Origin: Glutamicibacter sp. MNS18
GTDB lineage: Bacteria; Actinomycetota; Actinomycetes; Actinomycetales; Micrococcaceae
Assembly (NCBI RefSeq): GCF_026107515.2
Contig: NZ_JAPCHW010000005.1
Coordinates: 366,683 to 430,682, forward strand
Length of the DNA: 64,000 nt
Direction of reading: 5' to 3'
The notes beneath the pieces are model-generated. The model was not told where the DNA came from. It saw only the letters and a program-made list of their open reading frames with translations, and did no database searches. Made by a program: the position numbers and the translations under genes. This document shows positions 1 through 9,401 of the stretch, in pieces. The first letter of the stretch is position 1, and the number at the start of each line of letters is the position of its first letter.

Positions 1-720
1 ATCCACGGTTACGAGCCGACCCCGGACGACCTGCGGCGGGCCTCGAATGCCGACCTGGTACTGGACAACGGGCTGAACCTCGAAGCATGGTTCGAGCAAT
101 TCGTGACCGATGTGCATGCTCCGCATGTCAATGTCAGCCAAGGGGTCAGCCCGATCCCCATCGCCGAGGGCGAGGCCAGCGGCCATCCGAACCCGCATGC
201 CTGGATGAGCCCGCTGAACGTGAAGATCTACGCCGAGAACATGGCGCGCGCCTTTGCCGAACTGGACCCCGGGCATGCCGCGGAGTACCAGGCGAATGCC
301 GCACGCTACCAGGAGCAATTGCAGCGCATCCATGACGATCTTGTTGCGGACCTGGCCGGGGTGCCCGAAGCCAAACGGGTACTGATCACCTGCGAAGGGG
401 CCTTTTCCTATCTGGCCCACGATGCGGGACTGCAGGAACGGTACCTGTGGGCGGTGAACTCGGAAACCGAAGCCACGCCACGCAAGGTGGCCGCGGTGAT
501 CGACTACGTGCGTGAACACCAGGTACCGGCGGTCTTCTGCGAGTCCACGGTCTCCGATGCGGCCATGCAACGCGTTGTCGAATCCACCGATACCCGCTTC
601 GGCGGCTCGCTGTATGTGGATTCGCTCTCCGCACCGGATGGGCCGGTGCCGACCTACCTGGAGATGATCACCCACGACACCCGCACCATCACCGACGCCT
701 TGAATGGAGAGGTCCAATGA
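1..720 (+). CDS. Metal (Mn/Zn) ABC transporter substrate-binding protein, 5' end missing
   Basis: The reading frame is open from the first base of the window, so the true start lies upstream. It reads as the C-terminal part of a cluster-9 (ZnuA/MntA/PsaA type) extracytoplasmic metal-binding protein. Visible family marks are an 'NPHAWMSP' histidine metal-ligand segment, a 'CEGAFSYLAHDAGL' segment and a late 'FCESTVSD' acidic ligand region. Its stop overlaps the next gene's start (ATGA), and ATPase and permease genes follow. Metal choice cannot be read from sequence alone; the convergent MntR-like gene favours manganese. The signal peptide is outside the window. Confidence 0.93.
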   Translation: MHGYEPTPDDLRRASNADLVLDNGLNLEAWFEQFVTDVHAPHVNVSQGVSPIPIAEGEASGHPNPHAWMSPLNVKIYAENMARAFAELDPGHAAEYQANAARYQEQLQRIHDDLVADLAGVPEAKRVLITCEGAFSYLAHDAGLQERYLWAVNSETEATPRKVAAVIDYVREHQVPAVFCESTVSDAAMQRVVESTDTRFGGSLYVDSLSAPDGPVPTYLEMITHDTRTITDALNGEVQ

Positions 721-1454
721 CCCCGGCCATCGAAGTAGACAACGCCACCGTCCACTACGGAGCGGTGCAGGCCCTGGACCGGGCCAGCCTGACATTGAAC
801 CGCGGTACGGTCTGCGCCCTGGTCGGAATGAACGGGTCGGGCAAATCCACACTCTTCAAGACCATCATGGGGCTGATCAAACCCGATACCGGGACCGTGA
901 AGGTCAACGGGCTGGACCCGCAGCTGGCCCGCCGCCAGGCGGCGATCGGCTACGTCCCGCAAAACGAGGCAGTGGACTGGAACTTCCCGATTTCGGTGCG
1001 GGATGTGGTGATGACCGGCCGGTACGGCTCCATGGGATGGATGCGTCGTGCCCGCAAGGTCGATCATGCGGCGGTGGATGCCGCATTGGAACGGGTGGGC
1101 CTGACAAGCCATGCCGAACGGCAGATCGGGCAGCTCTCCGGAGGCCAGAAGAAACGCACCTTCGTTGCACGGTGCCTGGCCCAGAAAACGAACATCATGC
1201 TGCTGGACGAGCCGTTTGCCGGGGTGGACAAGCGCAGCGAGGGAACGATTACCACGCTGCTGCGGGAGGTCGCCGCCGAGGGTGGAAGCGTGCTGATCTC
1301 CACCCATGACCTGCATGCCCTTCCCGACCTGGCCGATGAAGCGATCCTGTTGATGACCAGGGTGCTGATGCACGGGAAACCCGAAACGGTGTTGCGACCG
1401 GAGAACCTGGCCCTGGCCTTCGGCCTGGATCCGATGAAGCGAGGCGGAAAATGA
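717..1454 (+). CDS. Metal ABC transporter ATP-binding protein
   Basis: This 245-residue ABC ATPase has a Walker A (GMNGSGKST), the signature LSGGQ, a Walker B ending LLDEP and a switch histidine in 'STHDLHALPD'. The 'AVDWNFP' segment in the helical subdomain is typical of the Mn/Zn/Fe SitB/MntB/ZnuC group. The start overlaps the upstream stop by four bases, and its own stop overlaps the permease start, so the three genes are translationally coupled. It energises metal import at the cytoplasmic face. Confidence 0.95.
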   Translation: MTPAIEVDNATVHYGAVQALDRASLTLNRGTVCALVGMNGSGKSTLFKTIMGLIKPDTGTVKVNGLDPQLARRQAAIGYVPQNEAVDWNFPISVRDVVMTGRYGSMGWMRRARKVDHAAVDAALERVGLTSHAERQIGQLSGGQKKRTFVARCLAQKTNIMLLDEPFAGVDKRSEGTITTLLREVAAEGGSVLISTHDLHALPDLADEAILLMTRVLMHGKPETVLRPENLALAFGLDPMKRGGK

Positions 1455-2326
1455 ACCTGATCGAGCTGATTGCCGAACCGTTGGGCTACACCTTCATGGT
1501 CCGTGCCCTGGCGGTCACCGTCATCGCCGCCGTGCTCTGCGCGGTGCTCTCCTGTTGGCTGGTGCTCATCGGCTGGTCGCTGATGGGAGACGCGGTCTCC
1601 CATGCCGTGCTGCCGGGCGTGGTGCTGGCCTACATCTTCGGGGCACCGTTTGCGCTCGGAGCCATTGTCTTCGGGCTGCTGGCCGTGGCGTTGATCGGCG
1701 GATTGCGTGATACCAGCCGGGTCAAGGAGGACGCGGCGATCGGGATCGTGTTCACTACGCTGTTCGCCTTCGGCCTGGTACTGATTTCCGTGACCCCGAG
1801 CCACCTGGACCTGAACCATATCCTTTTCGGCAACCTGTTGGGTGTCTCGGCTGCCGATCTCTGGCAGGTGCTGGCCCTGGGCGCGGTGACCTTCGTTATT
1901 CTGGTGCTCAAGCGCAAGGACTTCACGCTGTACGCCTTCGACCCCACGCACGCCCACGCCCTGGGCATGAACCCCCGGCTGATCGGCGCGGTGTTGCTGG
2001 GCCTGCTGGCCATGACCTCGGTGGTGGCCCTGCAGGCCGTGGGGGTGATCCTGGTGGTCGCCATGCTGATCATCCCCGGTGCGACCGCGTACCTGCTGAC
2101 CGACCGCTTTGGCCGCATGCTGGTCTACGCGCCGGCACTGGCCGCAGGCGCCGGGATCATGGGCGTCTACGTCAGCTACTACCTGGATGCCTCCACCGGT
2201 GGCATGGTGGTCCTGGCCCAGGGTGTGCTGTTCCTGCTGGTGTACCTCTTCAGCCCGCAACAGGGGCTGGTGGCCAAGGCGGTGCGCTTCCGCGCGCGGC
2301 AAAAGGCCATCGCCGCGACGCGCTGA
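1451..2326 (+). CDS. Metal ABC transporter permease
   Basis: This 291-residue ABC-3 family integral membrane protein has about eight hydrophobic segments and the family 'GDAVSHAVLPGVVLAYIFG' region near residue 45. It forms the channel for the importer whose other two genes precede it (ATGA overlap). There is a single permease gene, unlike the second importer at 51-55 kb, which has two. Its stop abuts the convergent MntR-like gene with no spacer, so any terminator must lie inside coding sequence. Confidence 0.94.
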   Translation: MNLIELIAEPLGYTFMVRALAVTVIAAVLCAVLSCWLVLIGWSLMGDAVSHAVLPGVVLAYIFGAPFALGAIVFGLLAVALIGGLRDTSRVKEDAAIGIVFTTLFAFGLVLISVTPSHLDLNHILFGNLLGVSAADLWQVLALGAVTFVILVLKRKDFTLYAFDPTHAHALGMNPRLIGAVLLGLLAMTSVVALQAVGVILVVAMLIIPGATAYLLTDRFGRMLVYAPALAAGAGIMGVYVSYYLDASTGGMVVLAQGVLFLLVYLFSPQQGLVAKAVRFRARQKAIAATR

Positions 2327-3007
2327 TTACTGCTCGGTGCCGGAAACCCAGACGGCGTCGGCCGCCCTTGCGCCGAGGACCACGCGCGGGGAGCCCGGTT
2401 CCGCGGTGATTTCCACGGTGTCCGAGTAGGGGTCCCCGTCAAAGACGCTGAGTCTGGCGCCGAGCACGATCCCGTTTTCGGAAAAGTACTGCAGCAACTG
2501 CGAGTCGGCATCGGAAATCCGTTCCACGACCACCGTGCTGCCGGGAACCGCCTGGCCCAACGGGTGGGCCGTGGGCATCGAGATCTGACCGGCGGCGCTG
2601 GGAATAGGGTCCCCATGCGGGTCGCGTGTGGGATGGCCCAGCAGCTCGTCGATGCGTTCGATCATGAAATCCGAGACCGCGTGCTCCAGGTTCTCCGCCT
2701 CATCGTGGACCTGGTCCCAGCGGTAGCCGAGCATCTGCACCAGGAAGGTCTCGATCAGCCGGTGCCGTCGCACCATGGCCAGCGCGTAGGCCCGCCCGGT
2801 ATCCGTGAGCGTGATTTCCCCGTAGGGGGCATGATCCAGCAGGTTCAGCTGCCGTAATTTGGCCAGCGCACCGGACACCGTGGACAGCTTCACCCCGGCA
2901 CGTTCGGCCACGAAACTGGGCGTGACCGGTTCATCGGACCACTCCTTGAGGCTGAAAATGATCTTCAGGTAATTCTGCGCACTATCCGAAAGCTGGTTGA
3001 CCGACAC
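2327..3007 (-). CDS. DtxR/MntR-family metal-dependent transcriptional repressor
   Basis: Three domains are visible: an N-terminal winged helix (SAQNYLKIIF... VKLSTVSGALAKL), a metal-binding/dimerisation region with 'RHRLIETFLVQMLGY' and 'EAENLEHAVSD', and a C-terminal SH3-like FeoA domain from about residue 150. The frame stays open to 3127, but the first codon that fits the family's usual start is GTG at 3007 (VSVNQLSD), giving about 226 residues. Proteins of this type bind Mn(II) or Fe(II) and repress metal importers. Placement beside one Mn/Zn importer, with another in the window, suggests an MntR role; this is inferred. Confidence 0.9.
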   Translation of the reverse strand: MSVNQLSDSAQNYLKIIFSLKEWSDEPVTPSFVAERAGVKLSTVSGALAKLRQLNLLDHAPYGEITLTDTGRAYALAMVRRHRLIETFLVQMLGYRWDQVHDEAENLEHAVSDFMIERIDELLGHPTRDPHGDPIPSAAGQISMPTAHPLGQAVPGSTVVVERISDADSQLLQYFSENGIVLGARLSVFDGDPYSDTVEITAEPGSPRVVLGARAADAVWVSGTEQ

Positions 3008-3131
3008 GAATCCATCATAGTCAACCAACCCCGAATATGGCTGGCAGCGGTGGAGGGGGCCAGGTCCGGCGGTGTCCCCGATGCGTGGACCGGCAGGTTT
3101 CTTGACTCCGCGGAACCGATGCGGCAAGCTG

Positions 3132-3159
3132 TGAAATCGATTCCATGGAATCGATTTTA
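3132..3159. promoter_or_regulatory. Two abutting LacI-family operators
   Basis: Two 14-base sites lie end to end: TGAAATCGATTCCA (3132-3145) and TGGAATCGATTTTA (3146-3159). Each has the TG..A.CG.T..CA layout with the central CG usual for LacI-family operators; the second deviates at one base near its end. The core 3134-3157 is a perfect 24-base palindrome. The sites lie 28 bases before the likely ATG of the LacI gene, consistent with autoregulation. An ATG at 3145 inside the palindrome is unlikely to be the real start for this reason. Confidence 0.75.
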
Positions 3160-3186
3160 CAAATGGGCACAGGGGCTTATCGCGTT

Positions 3187-4210
3187 ATGCAGGCAATCAC
3201 GATCGAGGACGCGGCACGTGCCGCCGGGGTATCACCGGCCACCTCCGCCGCCGCCCGTGCCAGGGTCGAGGCCGCAGCAACCGAACTCGGTTTCCTTCCC
3301 AACGCCCAGGCCCGCTCACTTCGCTCCACCAAGACCGATTCCATTGCCCTGTTGATATCCGATGTGCGCAATCCCTACTTCTCGGACCTCGCCCACGCGG
3401 TGGAACGCCATGCCCGCGCCGCGGGGCTGGTCACCTTTATCGGCAATGCCAACGAGGACACCGGCCAGCAGGATGGGTTCCTGGCCGCCATGCTCTCCCG
3501 GCGGGTGGACGGGTTGCTGATCGTCCCCCAAGGGTTGGGTGAAGGCAGCAATATCCCCAGCGCCATGCTGCAACGCGTGATTGACAGCCCCATCCCCACG
3601 GTCTTCGTCGACCGTACCGTGGCCGGAGCCGGCATCCCCAGTATCACCGCCGGCAGCCGACGCGCCCTGGGGCAGGCCGTGGCCGACCTCAAGGCCCGGG
3701 GGCATGAACGCATCGCCTTCCTGGGCGGCCCGAAACATGCCTCCACCGCCGAGGAACGGCGCAGGGCCTTTGACTCCGCCTTGCGGTCGAACGGCCTGGT
3801 TGTGGATGAAACGCTGCACTTTGCAGGGGACTTTCGACGCATTTCCGGGCGGGCCGCAGCCCGCTGGTTCAGCGAGCACGACCTGTCGCCGACCGCGGTG
3901 GTCATCGCCGACGCGCCCATGGCCCTGGGTGCCCTGACCTTCTGGCACGAGGCCGGCGCACGGATCGGGCAGGATTTCTCGGTTATTCAGTTTCGACGAG
4001 GTCGATGCCCTGCTGCTGCATGTTCCCCCGATCGCCACGATCAGCCACGACCTGGAACGGATGGGGCAGGCCGCGGTCACTGCCCTGGCCGACCTGATGC
4101 AGGCAGCCGAACCCGCCAAGGTTCACCTCGAGAACCGCTACACCCCGCGCGCCTCGGTGGCCACCGCGCCGCATACCGCACCATCGAACAAGGACAATGA
4201 ACATGGCTGA
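3187..4210 (+). pseudogene. LacI-family regulator, frameshifted and with a damaged DNA-binding domain
   Basis: The protein begins MQAITIEDAARAAGVSPAT and continues as a LacI/RbsR-type periplasmic-binding-like sensor domain. Near 3988 the reading frame shifts: after '...DFSVI' homology continues in another frame (SFDEVDALLLHVPP...) to a stop at 4210, so one extra base is the simplest explanation. The HTH is also short by about eleven residues: 'SPAT' runs straight into 'SAAARARVEAAATELGF', losing the recognition-helix tail and hinge-helix lead-in. Operators sit just upstream and ribokinase begins inside its end, so it probably once controlled ribose use. ATG 3187 is preferred over 3145, which lies in the operator. 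Confidence 0.82.
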
Positions 4211-5156
4211 AGAGAAGCGAGTCCAGGTCACCGTCGTAGGCTCGAGCAACGTGGACATCACCGCCCGGATGGACCGCCTGCCCGGCCCGGGGGAAACCGT
4301 GCTGGCCGACTCCTATCGGCTGACCCCGGGCGGCAAGGGCGCCAACCAGGCCCTGGCCGCCCAGCTGGCCGGGGCCCGGACCGAATTCGTTGGTGCGCTG
4401 GGACAGGACGAGCATTCGGCGATCGCCTTGGCGCAGTTGCGGCAGGCCGGGGTGCTCCTGGATCGGGTGATCCGCAGCAGCGAGCCCACCGGGGTGGCGA
4501 TCATCTCGGTCGATGCGCAGGGCGAAAACAGCATCGCCGTGATCTCCGGGGCCAACTCCACGGTTGACGGCACCGCAGTCCGCGCTGCCGGGCCGTTGCA
4601 TGGCGTGGTGGTCCTGCAGGGGGAAATCCCCGCCTCCGGGATATCTGCCGCCATCGCCGCCGGCACCGAGCGGATCGTGCTGAACCTGGCCCCGGTGATC
4701 AAGCTGGAACCCAAGGACCTGGTGCGGGCCGACCCCCTGGTGGTCAATGAACACGAGGCATTCGAGGTCCTTGAACAGCTGGACGCCCGGGCGGCCACCG
4801 GACTTGAGGGGCACTATGACCACCTGGCCCACGCATTGCTGGAACAGGGCATCGCATCGGTGGTGATCACCCTGGGTGGAGCCGGGTGCCTCGTCGCGCA
4901 ACGCGATGGCAGCGGATCAGTCCGGCTGGAGAAGGTACCGGCCCCGAGGGTCGATGCCGTGGACACCACCGGTGCCGGCGATGCGTTCACCGGGGCGCTG
5001 GCCGCGCAGCTGGCCAACGGGAAGAACCTGGCCCAGGCGGCCACCTTCGCCACCCGATTCGCCGCCTACACCGTACAGCACCCGGGCGCTCAGGCCTCCT
5101 ACCCGCGGGACCTGTCGCAGCCCCAGGAGACCGGGTCCGCCCGGACCCAGGAATGA
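4197..5156 (+). CDS. rbsK: Ribokinase (PfkB family)
   Basis: Phosphorylates D-ribose to ribose-5-phosphate with ATP. Visible are the N-terminal 'GSSNVDITARMDRLPGPGET' signature, the sugar-binding 'PGGKGANQALAAQLAG' motif and the catalytic 'DTTGAGDAFTGALA' motif with its Asp base intact. Length (319) fits the family. The start is inside the end of the decayed LacI gene; ATG 4197 or ATG 4203 are both possible behind an AAGGAC ribosome site. No ribose transporter genes are next to it. Confidence 0.93.
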   Translation: MNMAEEKRVQVTVVGSSNVDITARMDRLPGPGETVLADSYRLTPGGKGANQALAAQLAGARTEFVGALGQDEHSAIALAQLRQAGVLLDRVIRSSEPTGVAIISVDAQGENSIAVISGANSTVDGTAVRAAGPLHGVVVLQGEIPASGISAAIAAGTERIVLNLAPVIKLEPKDLVRADPLVVNEHEAFEVLEQLDARAATGLEGHYDHLAHALLEQGIASVVITLGGAGCLVAQRDGSGSVRLEKVPAPRVDAVDTTGAGDAFTGALAAQLANGKNLAQAATFATRFAAYTVQHPGAQASYPRDLSQPQETGSARTQE

Positions 5157-5406
5157 TCCGTCAGGCTGAAAACCCCGATCCACACCCCCCGCTGCTGGCA
5201 GCACCGGCCACGCTGGGGCATGCTGCCACCGTGGTTGTCGCCGACTGCGGCCTGCCTGATCTCAGAATACTGTCATGACGGAACAAGGACGGGAAACAAC
5301 CCAACCCGTCATCCGCTGGATGAACCCCAGGGCTGTCGGCTCGGGGTTCGCCAGACCGTCCGGCCCACACACCGCCTGTTGAGGCTGCTGCCATATTCTT
5401 GGACAT

Positions 5407-6216
5407 ATGACATCAACGGCAGGAGAACACCACGGCATCCTGGCACGGATCGCACCGGAAGCATCCTTGCTGCTGGGTGCCGGCCGGGCCATCCTGTTGC
5501 AACTTGCCGATCCGCGGATCGGGACGGCCGTGGTTCGCCATTCGGATTTCGTGGAGAACCCGTTGTCCCGGCTGCACAACACCCTGTCCTACGTGTACGC
5601 GCTGGGTGTGGGCACCCCTGCCCAGCGCGAAACGGTGATCAGGTTCGTCAACGCCGCCCACGCCCCGGTACATGCGCCGCGGGACCCGGCCACCGGCACC
5701 CCGGCCTATTCGGCCCGAGATCCCAAGCTGCAACTGTGGGTGGCCGCCACACTCTATGATTCGGCCGCTGTGATCTCCCGGCACACGCTCCCTGCCTTGG
5801 ACGACGCCGCCGAGGAACAGCTGTACCGGGAATACATCTGCCTGGGACAAGCGCTACAGATGCCGGCCGACTACTGGCCCGGCGACCGGGAAGAATTCCG
5901 CCGATACTTCCAGGACACTCTGGGAACCCTGCAGGTGGGACCGGAAGTGCGGGAAGCCGCCGAGCAGCTGTTTCTCGGGCGCCACCTGCCCTGGCCGGTC
6001 CGGATCTTCCTGCCGTTGGCCCGCGACCTGACCATTGCGTTGCTCCCGGAAGAGGTGCGCGGGCTCTACGGTTATGAACTGACCGCCACGGTCCGGCGGC
6101 GGGCCCGCCTGGTGATCAGGCTGGCCCGTTGGGGGAACCGGTTGCTGCCGCACTACGTCCGCCACGCTCCCAAGAGGTACTCATTGCGCAGGGTCGATCG
6201 CGGTGCCTTGGGCTGA
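5407..6216 (+). CDS. MpaB/DUF2236-family oxygenase-like protein
   Basis: A 269-residue protein with the DUF2236 pattern: an N-terminal 'LLGAGRAILLQLADPRIGTAVVRHSDF' segment, a 'HAPVHAP' histidine motif and 'LQLWVAATLYDSAAV', then a long C-terminal helical part. The family includes the latex-clearing protein and MpaB, which use haem or a histidine-bound metal. The substrate here is unknown. It stands alone, with about 250 non-coding bases upstream and a convergent gene 12 bases downstream. Confidence 0.85.
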   Translation: MTSTAGEHHGILARIAPEASLLLGAGRAILLQLADPRIGTAVVRHSDFVENPLSRLHNTLSYVYALGVGTPAQRETVIRFVNAAHAPVHAPRDPATGTPAYSARDPKLQLWVAATLYDSAAVISRHTLPALDDAAEEQLYREYICLGQALQMPADYWPGDREEFRRYFQDTLGTLQVGPEVREAAEQLFLGRHLPWPVRIFLPLARDLTIALLPEEVRGLYGYELTATVRRRARLVIRLARWGNRLLPHYVRHAPKRYSLRRVDRGALG

Positions 6217-6228
6217 GACGGCACCCGG

Positions 6229-6738
6229 TCATTTGCTATGACGTGATTCGCCGGGCGGAAAATCCCCGGGCAGGGTGTCACGTGGCGTGATGATGCGCGG
6301 CAGGACCACCAGCAGGAACAACGTGACCAGCATCAGTGGGCCACCGATGAACAATCCCATCTGCCATCCCAAAAGCACCTGGAGCACGAACCAGACACAA
6401 CCGCTGACGAGCACACCGACACCGACGGCGACCACCTTGGCAACAATATGCCCCAAATGCACCGTGGTGGCCTTGACCCTTTGGCCGAAGAAATGCCGGT
6501 GCACGGCCACGGGAATCACCAGCAGGACGATCAGCAGGACTGCGACAACCAGCAACAGCAGGTAAAAGACCTGTTCGCGTGGCTCGACGATCTCGAACCT
6601 GGCCTGGAAGGGCAGGATGATCAGGAAGGCCGCCAGGATCTGGATGCCGGTCTGCATGACCCGCATTTCCTGCAATAACTCGTTCCACTGCCGGTGCGGT
6701 GCCTGCGGGCTGTCATCCGGCTGTCGGTCTGCGATCAT
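6229..6738 (-). CDS. DUF6328-type small integral membrane protein
   Basis: A 169-residue protein with a hydrophilic N-terminus containing 'QWNELLQEMRVMQTGIQIL', typical of the DUF6328 family, followed by four hydrophobic segments (about residues 33-55, 63-85, 105-128 and 132-155) and a short charged tail. Some homologues are labelled as putative sodium:proton antiporter-like proteins, but no function is established. It is transcribed convergently with the MpaB-like gene. Confidence 0.8.
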   Translation of the reverse strand: MIADRQPDDSPQAPHRQWNELLQEMRVMQTGIQILAAFLIILPFQARFEIVEPREQVFYLLLLVVAVLLIVLLVIPVAVHRHFFGQRVKATTVHLGHIVAKVVAVGVGVLVSGCVWFVLQVLLGWQMGLFIGGPLMLVTLFLLVVLPRIITPRDTLPGDFPPGESRHSK

Positions 6739-6902
6739 CAGGCCACCTTCCTGGTATATGGTGACCTGAATCCTATATCAGCCTCGGCGGCCGGGTCGCG
6801 TCCGCTGCGGTTTGCCCAGGAACCGATTAGCCGATTGCCAGCACCGCGCGGTGTGCGGCTCCATGAACCCGCGGCGGGTGGGAGCCATCGGGAATGGGGG
6901 AG

Positions 6903-7325
6903 CTAGACCCCGGTGACCTGGGCAAAAGGCGGGGTCTGCACACCTTCGGCCACCGCTACCGCGGGGTCGTCACCCAGATGGATGATCCGGTTCTGCTCGT
7001 TGACGTGGACTACGGCAGGGGAGTACGTCCGGGCCTCGGCATCCTCCATCTGCGCGTAGCTGATGATGATGACAGTGTCCCCGGGATGCACCAGATGGGC
7101 CGCGGCGCCATTGATGCCGATGACCCCGCTGCCGGGTTTCCCGGCGATGGTGTAGGTCTCCAGCCGGGACCCATTGGTCACGTCCACAATGCTCACCAGT
7201 TCACCGGGCAGGATGTCCGAGGCTTCCAACAGGTCCGCATCGATCGTCACCGAACCGACATAGTGCAGGTCGGCCTGGGTTACGGTGGCGCGGTGGATCT
7301 TGGACTTAAACATGGTGCGTTGCAT
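6903..7325 (-). CDS. panD: Aspartate 1-decarboxylase (pyruvoyl enzyme)
   Basis: Makes beta-alanine from aspartate for pantothenate and CoA. The start [25 protein letters not shown] matches the actinobacterial family. Self-cleavage between Gly24 and Ser25 in 'YVGS' creates the pyruvoyl group, and Lys9 is present. The ATG at 7325 is chosen over an in-frame TTG at 7346 because it gives the family N-terminus and has a GGAAG site nine bases upstream. The C-terminus is slightly longer than in E. coli. No other pantothenate gene is adjacent. Confidence 0.95.
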   Translation of the reverse strand: MQRTMFKSKIHRATVTQADLHYVGSVTIDADLLEASDILPGELVSIVDVTNGSRLETYTIAGKPGSGVIGINGAAAHLVHPGDTVIIISYAQMEDAEARTYSPAVVHVNEQNRIIHLGDDPAVAVAEGVQTPPFAQVTGV

Positions 7326-7496
7326 CAAGGAACACTTCCAAAACAAGGGGGAAACGGAAATCTTGCTCCCCCAAGTTTACGTTGTTTTGAACTGCCTGGC
7401 ATTAAGGAATATCACGGTCGGCCTTCAGCGGCCGCCGGATGCCAGAACCACACTGCCAGCGGCGGTGCGGCCGACATCCGGCGCGAGCCCGGGGAT

Positions 7497-9044
7497 TTAG
7501 CCCATAACCGCCTTCAGCACCCGGGTCAGCTCGCCGCTGTCCAGCAACCGGTACGCGGCTTCGAGATCCGCGGAGAGGAACCGATCCGGTCCCGGCCCGT
7601 CAACGGTGCTGCGCAACAGGTCAAGGACCGCACCGGTGACCCGGGCCGGGGTCAGCGGGCGGCGCAAATCCAGGGCACGGGCGGCAACCACGATCTCGAT
7701 GGCCAGGATGCGGCGCAGGTTGTCCACCGCTGTGCGCAGCTTCCGTGCGGCATGCCAGCCCAGGGACACATGGTCTTCCTGCATTGCCGAGGACGGAATG
7801 GAATCAACGCTGGCAGGTACGGCCAGGCGCTTGTTTTCGGCGACCAACCCGGCCTGGGTGTACTGGGCGATCATCATTCCCGAATCGACGCCGGGGTCGT
7901 CTGCCAGGAACGGCGGAAGATCGCGCGATCGGGCCGGGTCAAGCATCCGGTCCGTGCGGCGTTCGGCGATCGATCCCAGATCCGCCACGGCGATGGCCAG
8001 GAAATCCAGCACGTAGGCCACCGGTGCACCATGGAAGTTCCCGTTCGAACTGACCTGGCCATCAGGCAACACGACCGGGTTGTCAATGGCCGCGGCCAGT
8101 TCGCGACCGGCAACGCGTCCTGCATGGTCCAGGGTGTCGCGCATCGCCCCGGTCACCTGGGGTGAACAGCGCAGGGAATAGGCATCCTGCACCCGTCCAT
8201 CGTTTTCACGGTGCGAGGCCACGATCGGGGAGCCTGCCAGCGCCGCGAACATGTTCGCGGCGCTGGTCCGCTGACCCGGATGAGGCCGCAGCGGAGCATG
8301 CAGCTCCGGCCGGAAGACCTGATCTGTTCCCAGCTGGGCCTCCACGCTCATGGCCGCGCTGACATCGGCGATGTCGACCAGATCGGACAGGTCTTCCAGC
8401 GCCATGAGCAGCATGCCCAACATGCCATCGGTCCCGTTGATCAGGGCCAGGCCCTCCTTCTCGGCCAGCTCCACCGGCGCCAGCCCGGCTTCGGCCAGGA
8501 GTTCCGGTACCGGGCGGAGGTTGCCCTGCCGGTCGGTGGCTTCACCCTCGCCCATCAGTACCAACGCGCAGTGGGACAACGGGGCCAGATCCCCGGAGCA
8601 ACCCAACGAACCGTATTCGCGGACCACCGGGGTGATCCCGTGGTTCAACAGCCCGACCAGGGTTTGCAGAACCACCGGGCGTATGCCGGTGCGTCCGCTG
8701 GCCAGGGTCTTGGCCCGCAGGAACATCAAGGCCCGAACCACCTCGTGTTCCACCGGCTGGCCCATGCCCGCGGCATGGGACCGGATCAGCGACCGTTGCA
8801 GCTTGGCCCGATCGGCGGACGGGATATGGCGAGTGGCCAGGGCGCCGAAACCGGTCGAGACGCCGTAAACCGGGGTATCGCTGGCCGCCAGGGCATCGAT
8901 CTGCAACCGCACCCGGGCGAGCTCGTCAAGGACCTCGGTGGAAACCTCCACCTGTGCATTGTGACGCGCAACCTTAACCACGTCGTCGGCCGAAATTCCT
9001 GTTAAACCCAAGGTCACTACGGTATTCATGAGAGTCGTATCCAT
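7497..9044 (-). CDS. hutH: Histidine ammonia-lyase
   Basis: Deaminates histidine to urocanate, the first step of histidine use. At 515 residues it has the family length. The MIO-forming region reads GSLG-C149-S150-G151-DLAPLSH; the Cys-Ser-Gly form instead of Ala-Ser-Gly is common in actinobacterial enzymes as far as I recall, and cyclises the same way. Other marks are 'YGVSTGFGALA' near residue 60 and 'QEDHVSLGWHAARKL' near 420. It stands alone: hutU, hutI and hutG are not in the window. A palindrome lies about 90 bases upstream (9134-9151). Confidence 0.94.
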   Translation of the reverse strand: MDTTLMNTVVTLGLTGISADDVVKVARHNAQVEVSTEVLDELARVRLQIDALAASDTPVYGVSTGFGALATRHIPSADRAKLQRSLIRSHAAGMGQPVEHEVVRALMFLRAKTLASGRTGIRPVVLQTLVGLLNHGITPVVREYGSLGCSGDLAPLSHCALVLMGEGEATDRQGNLRPVPELLAEAGLAPVELAEKEGLALINGTDGMLGMLLMALEDLSDLVDIADVSAAMSVEAQLGTDQVFRPELHAPLRPHPGQRTSAANMFAALAGSPIVASHRENDGRVQDAYSLRCSPQVTGAMRDTLDHAGRVAGRELAAAIDNPVVLPDGQVSSNGNFHGAPVAYVLDFLAIAVADLGSIAERRTDRMLDPARSRDLPPFLADDPGVDSGMMIAQYTQAGLVAENKRLAVPASVDSIPSSAMQEDHVSLGWHAARKLRTAVDNLRRILAIEIVVAARALDLRRPLTPARVTGAVLDLLRSTVDGPGPDRFLSADLEAAYRLLDSGELTRVLKAVMG

Positions 9045-9401
9045 TTTCCATTCCCGTTGCTAAGACTTCTATAAGGACTTAACCCTCATCATTGGATACT
9101 TTGGTAAATAAGGGTCGCCAATTGGAGACACTCTGTCCGGTATTTCGGACACCATGGGCGGCCCGGCGAGAAGGATGGGTAGGCATGGGGGCGTTAACCC
9201 GATATTCACATTCGAGGTCGTTGCGGGGGCGGTGGGGCATCCCTGCCGACATCGTTGGACGTTCTGCGGTAACTTAGCGCGCCAATAGCCCAACCTGGAG
9301 GAAGATCGCATAGTCTTCGTACACCAGTGGTCAAAGGCGACAGCTGGTACAGGAACAGTGCGGTAAACGAGCAGTAAATAACGAGAGAAAGACCGACGAC
9401 C
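9045..9401. promoter_or_regulatory. Divergent control region between hutH and the decarboxylase, with an inverted repeat
   Basis: No gene is seen in these 357 bases, which must hold promoters for both flanking genes. A perfect inverted repeat TGTCCG-N6-CGGACA sits at 9134-9151, about 90 bases from the hutH start, and could be a hut operator. On the minus strand a possible promoter for hutH reads TTGGCG, 17 bases, TATCCA at about 9095-9123. Both calls come from pattern alone. Confidence 0.4.

Noticed and set aside
1064-2302. Minus-strand open frame of 412 codons
   Set aside because: It is antisense to the metal permease and ATPase, with His/Gln-rich low-complexity product typical of shadow frames.
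6894-8165. Plus-strand open frame of 423 codons
   Set aside because: It is antisense to panD and hutH, which have intact catalytic motifs.
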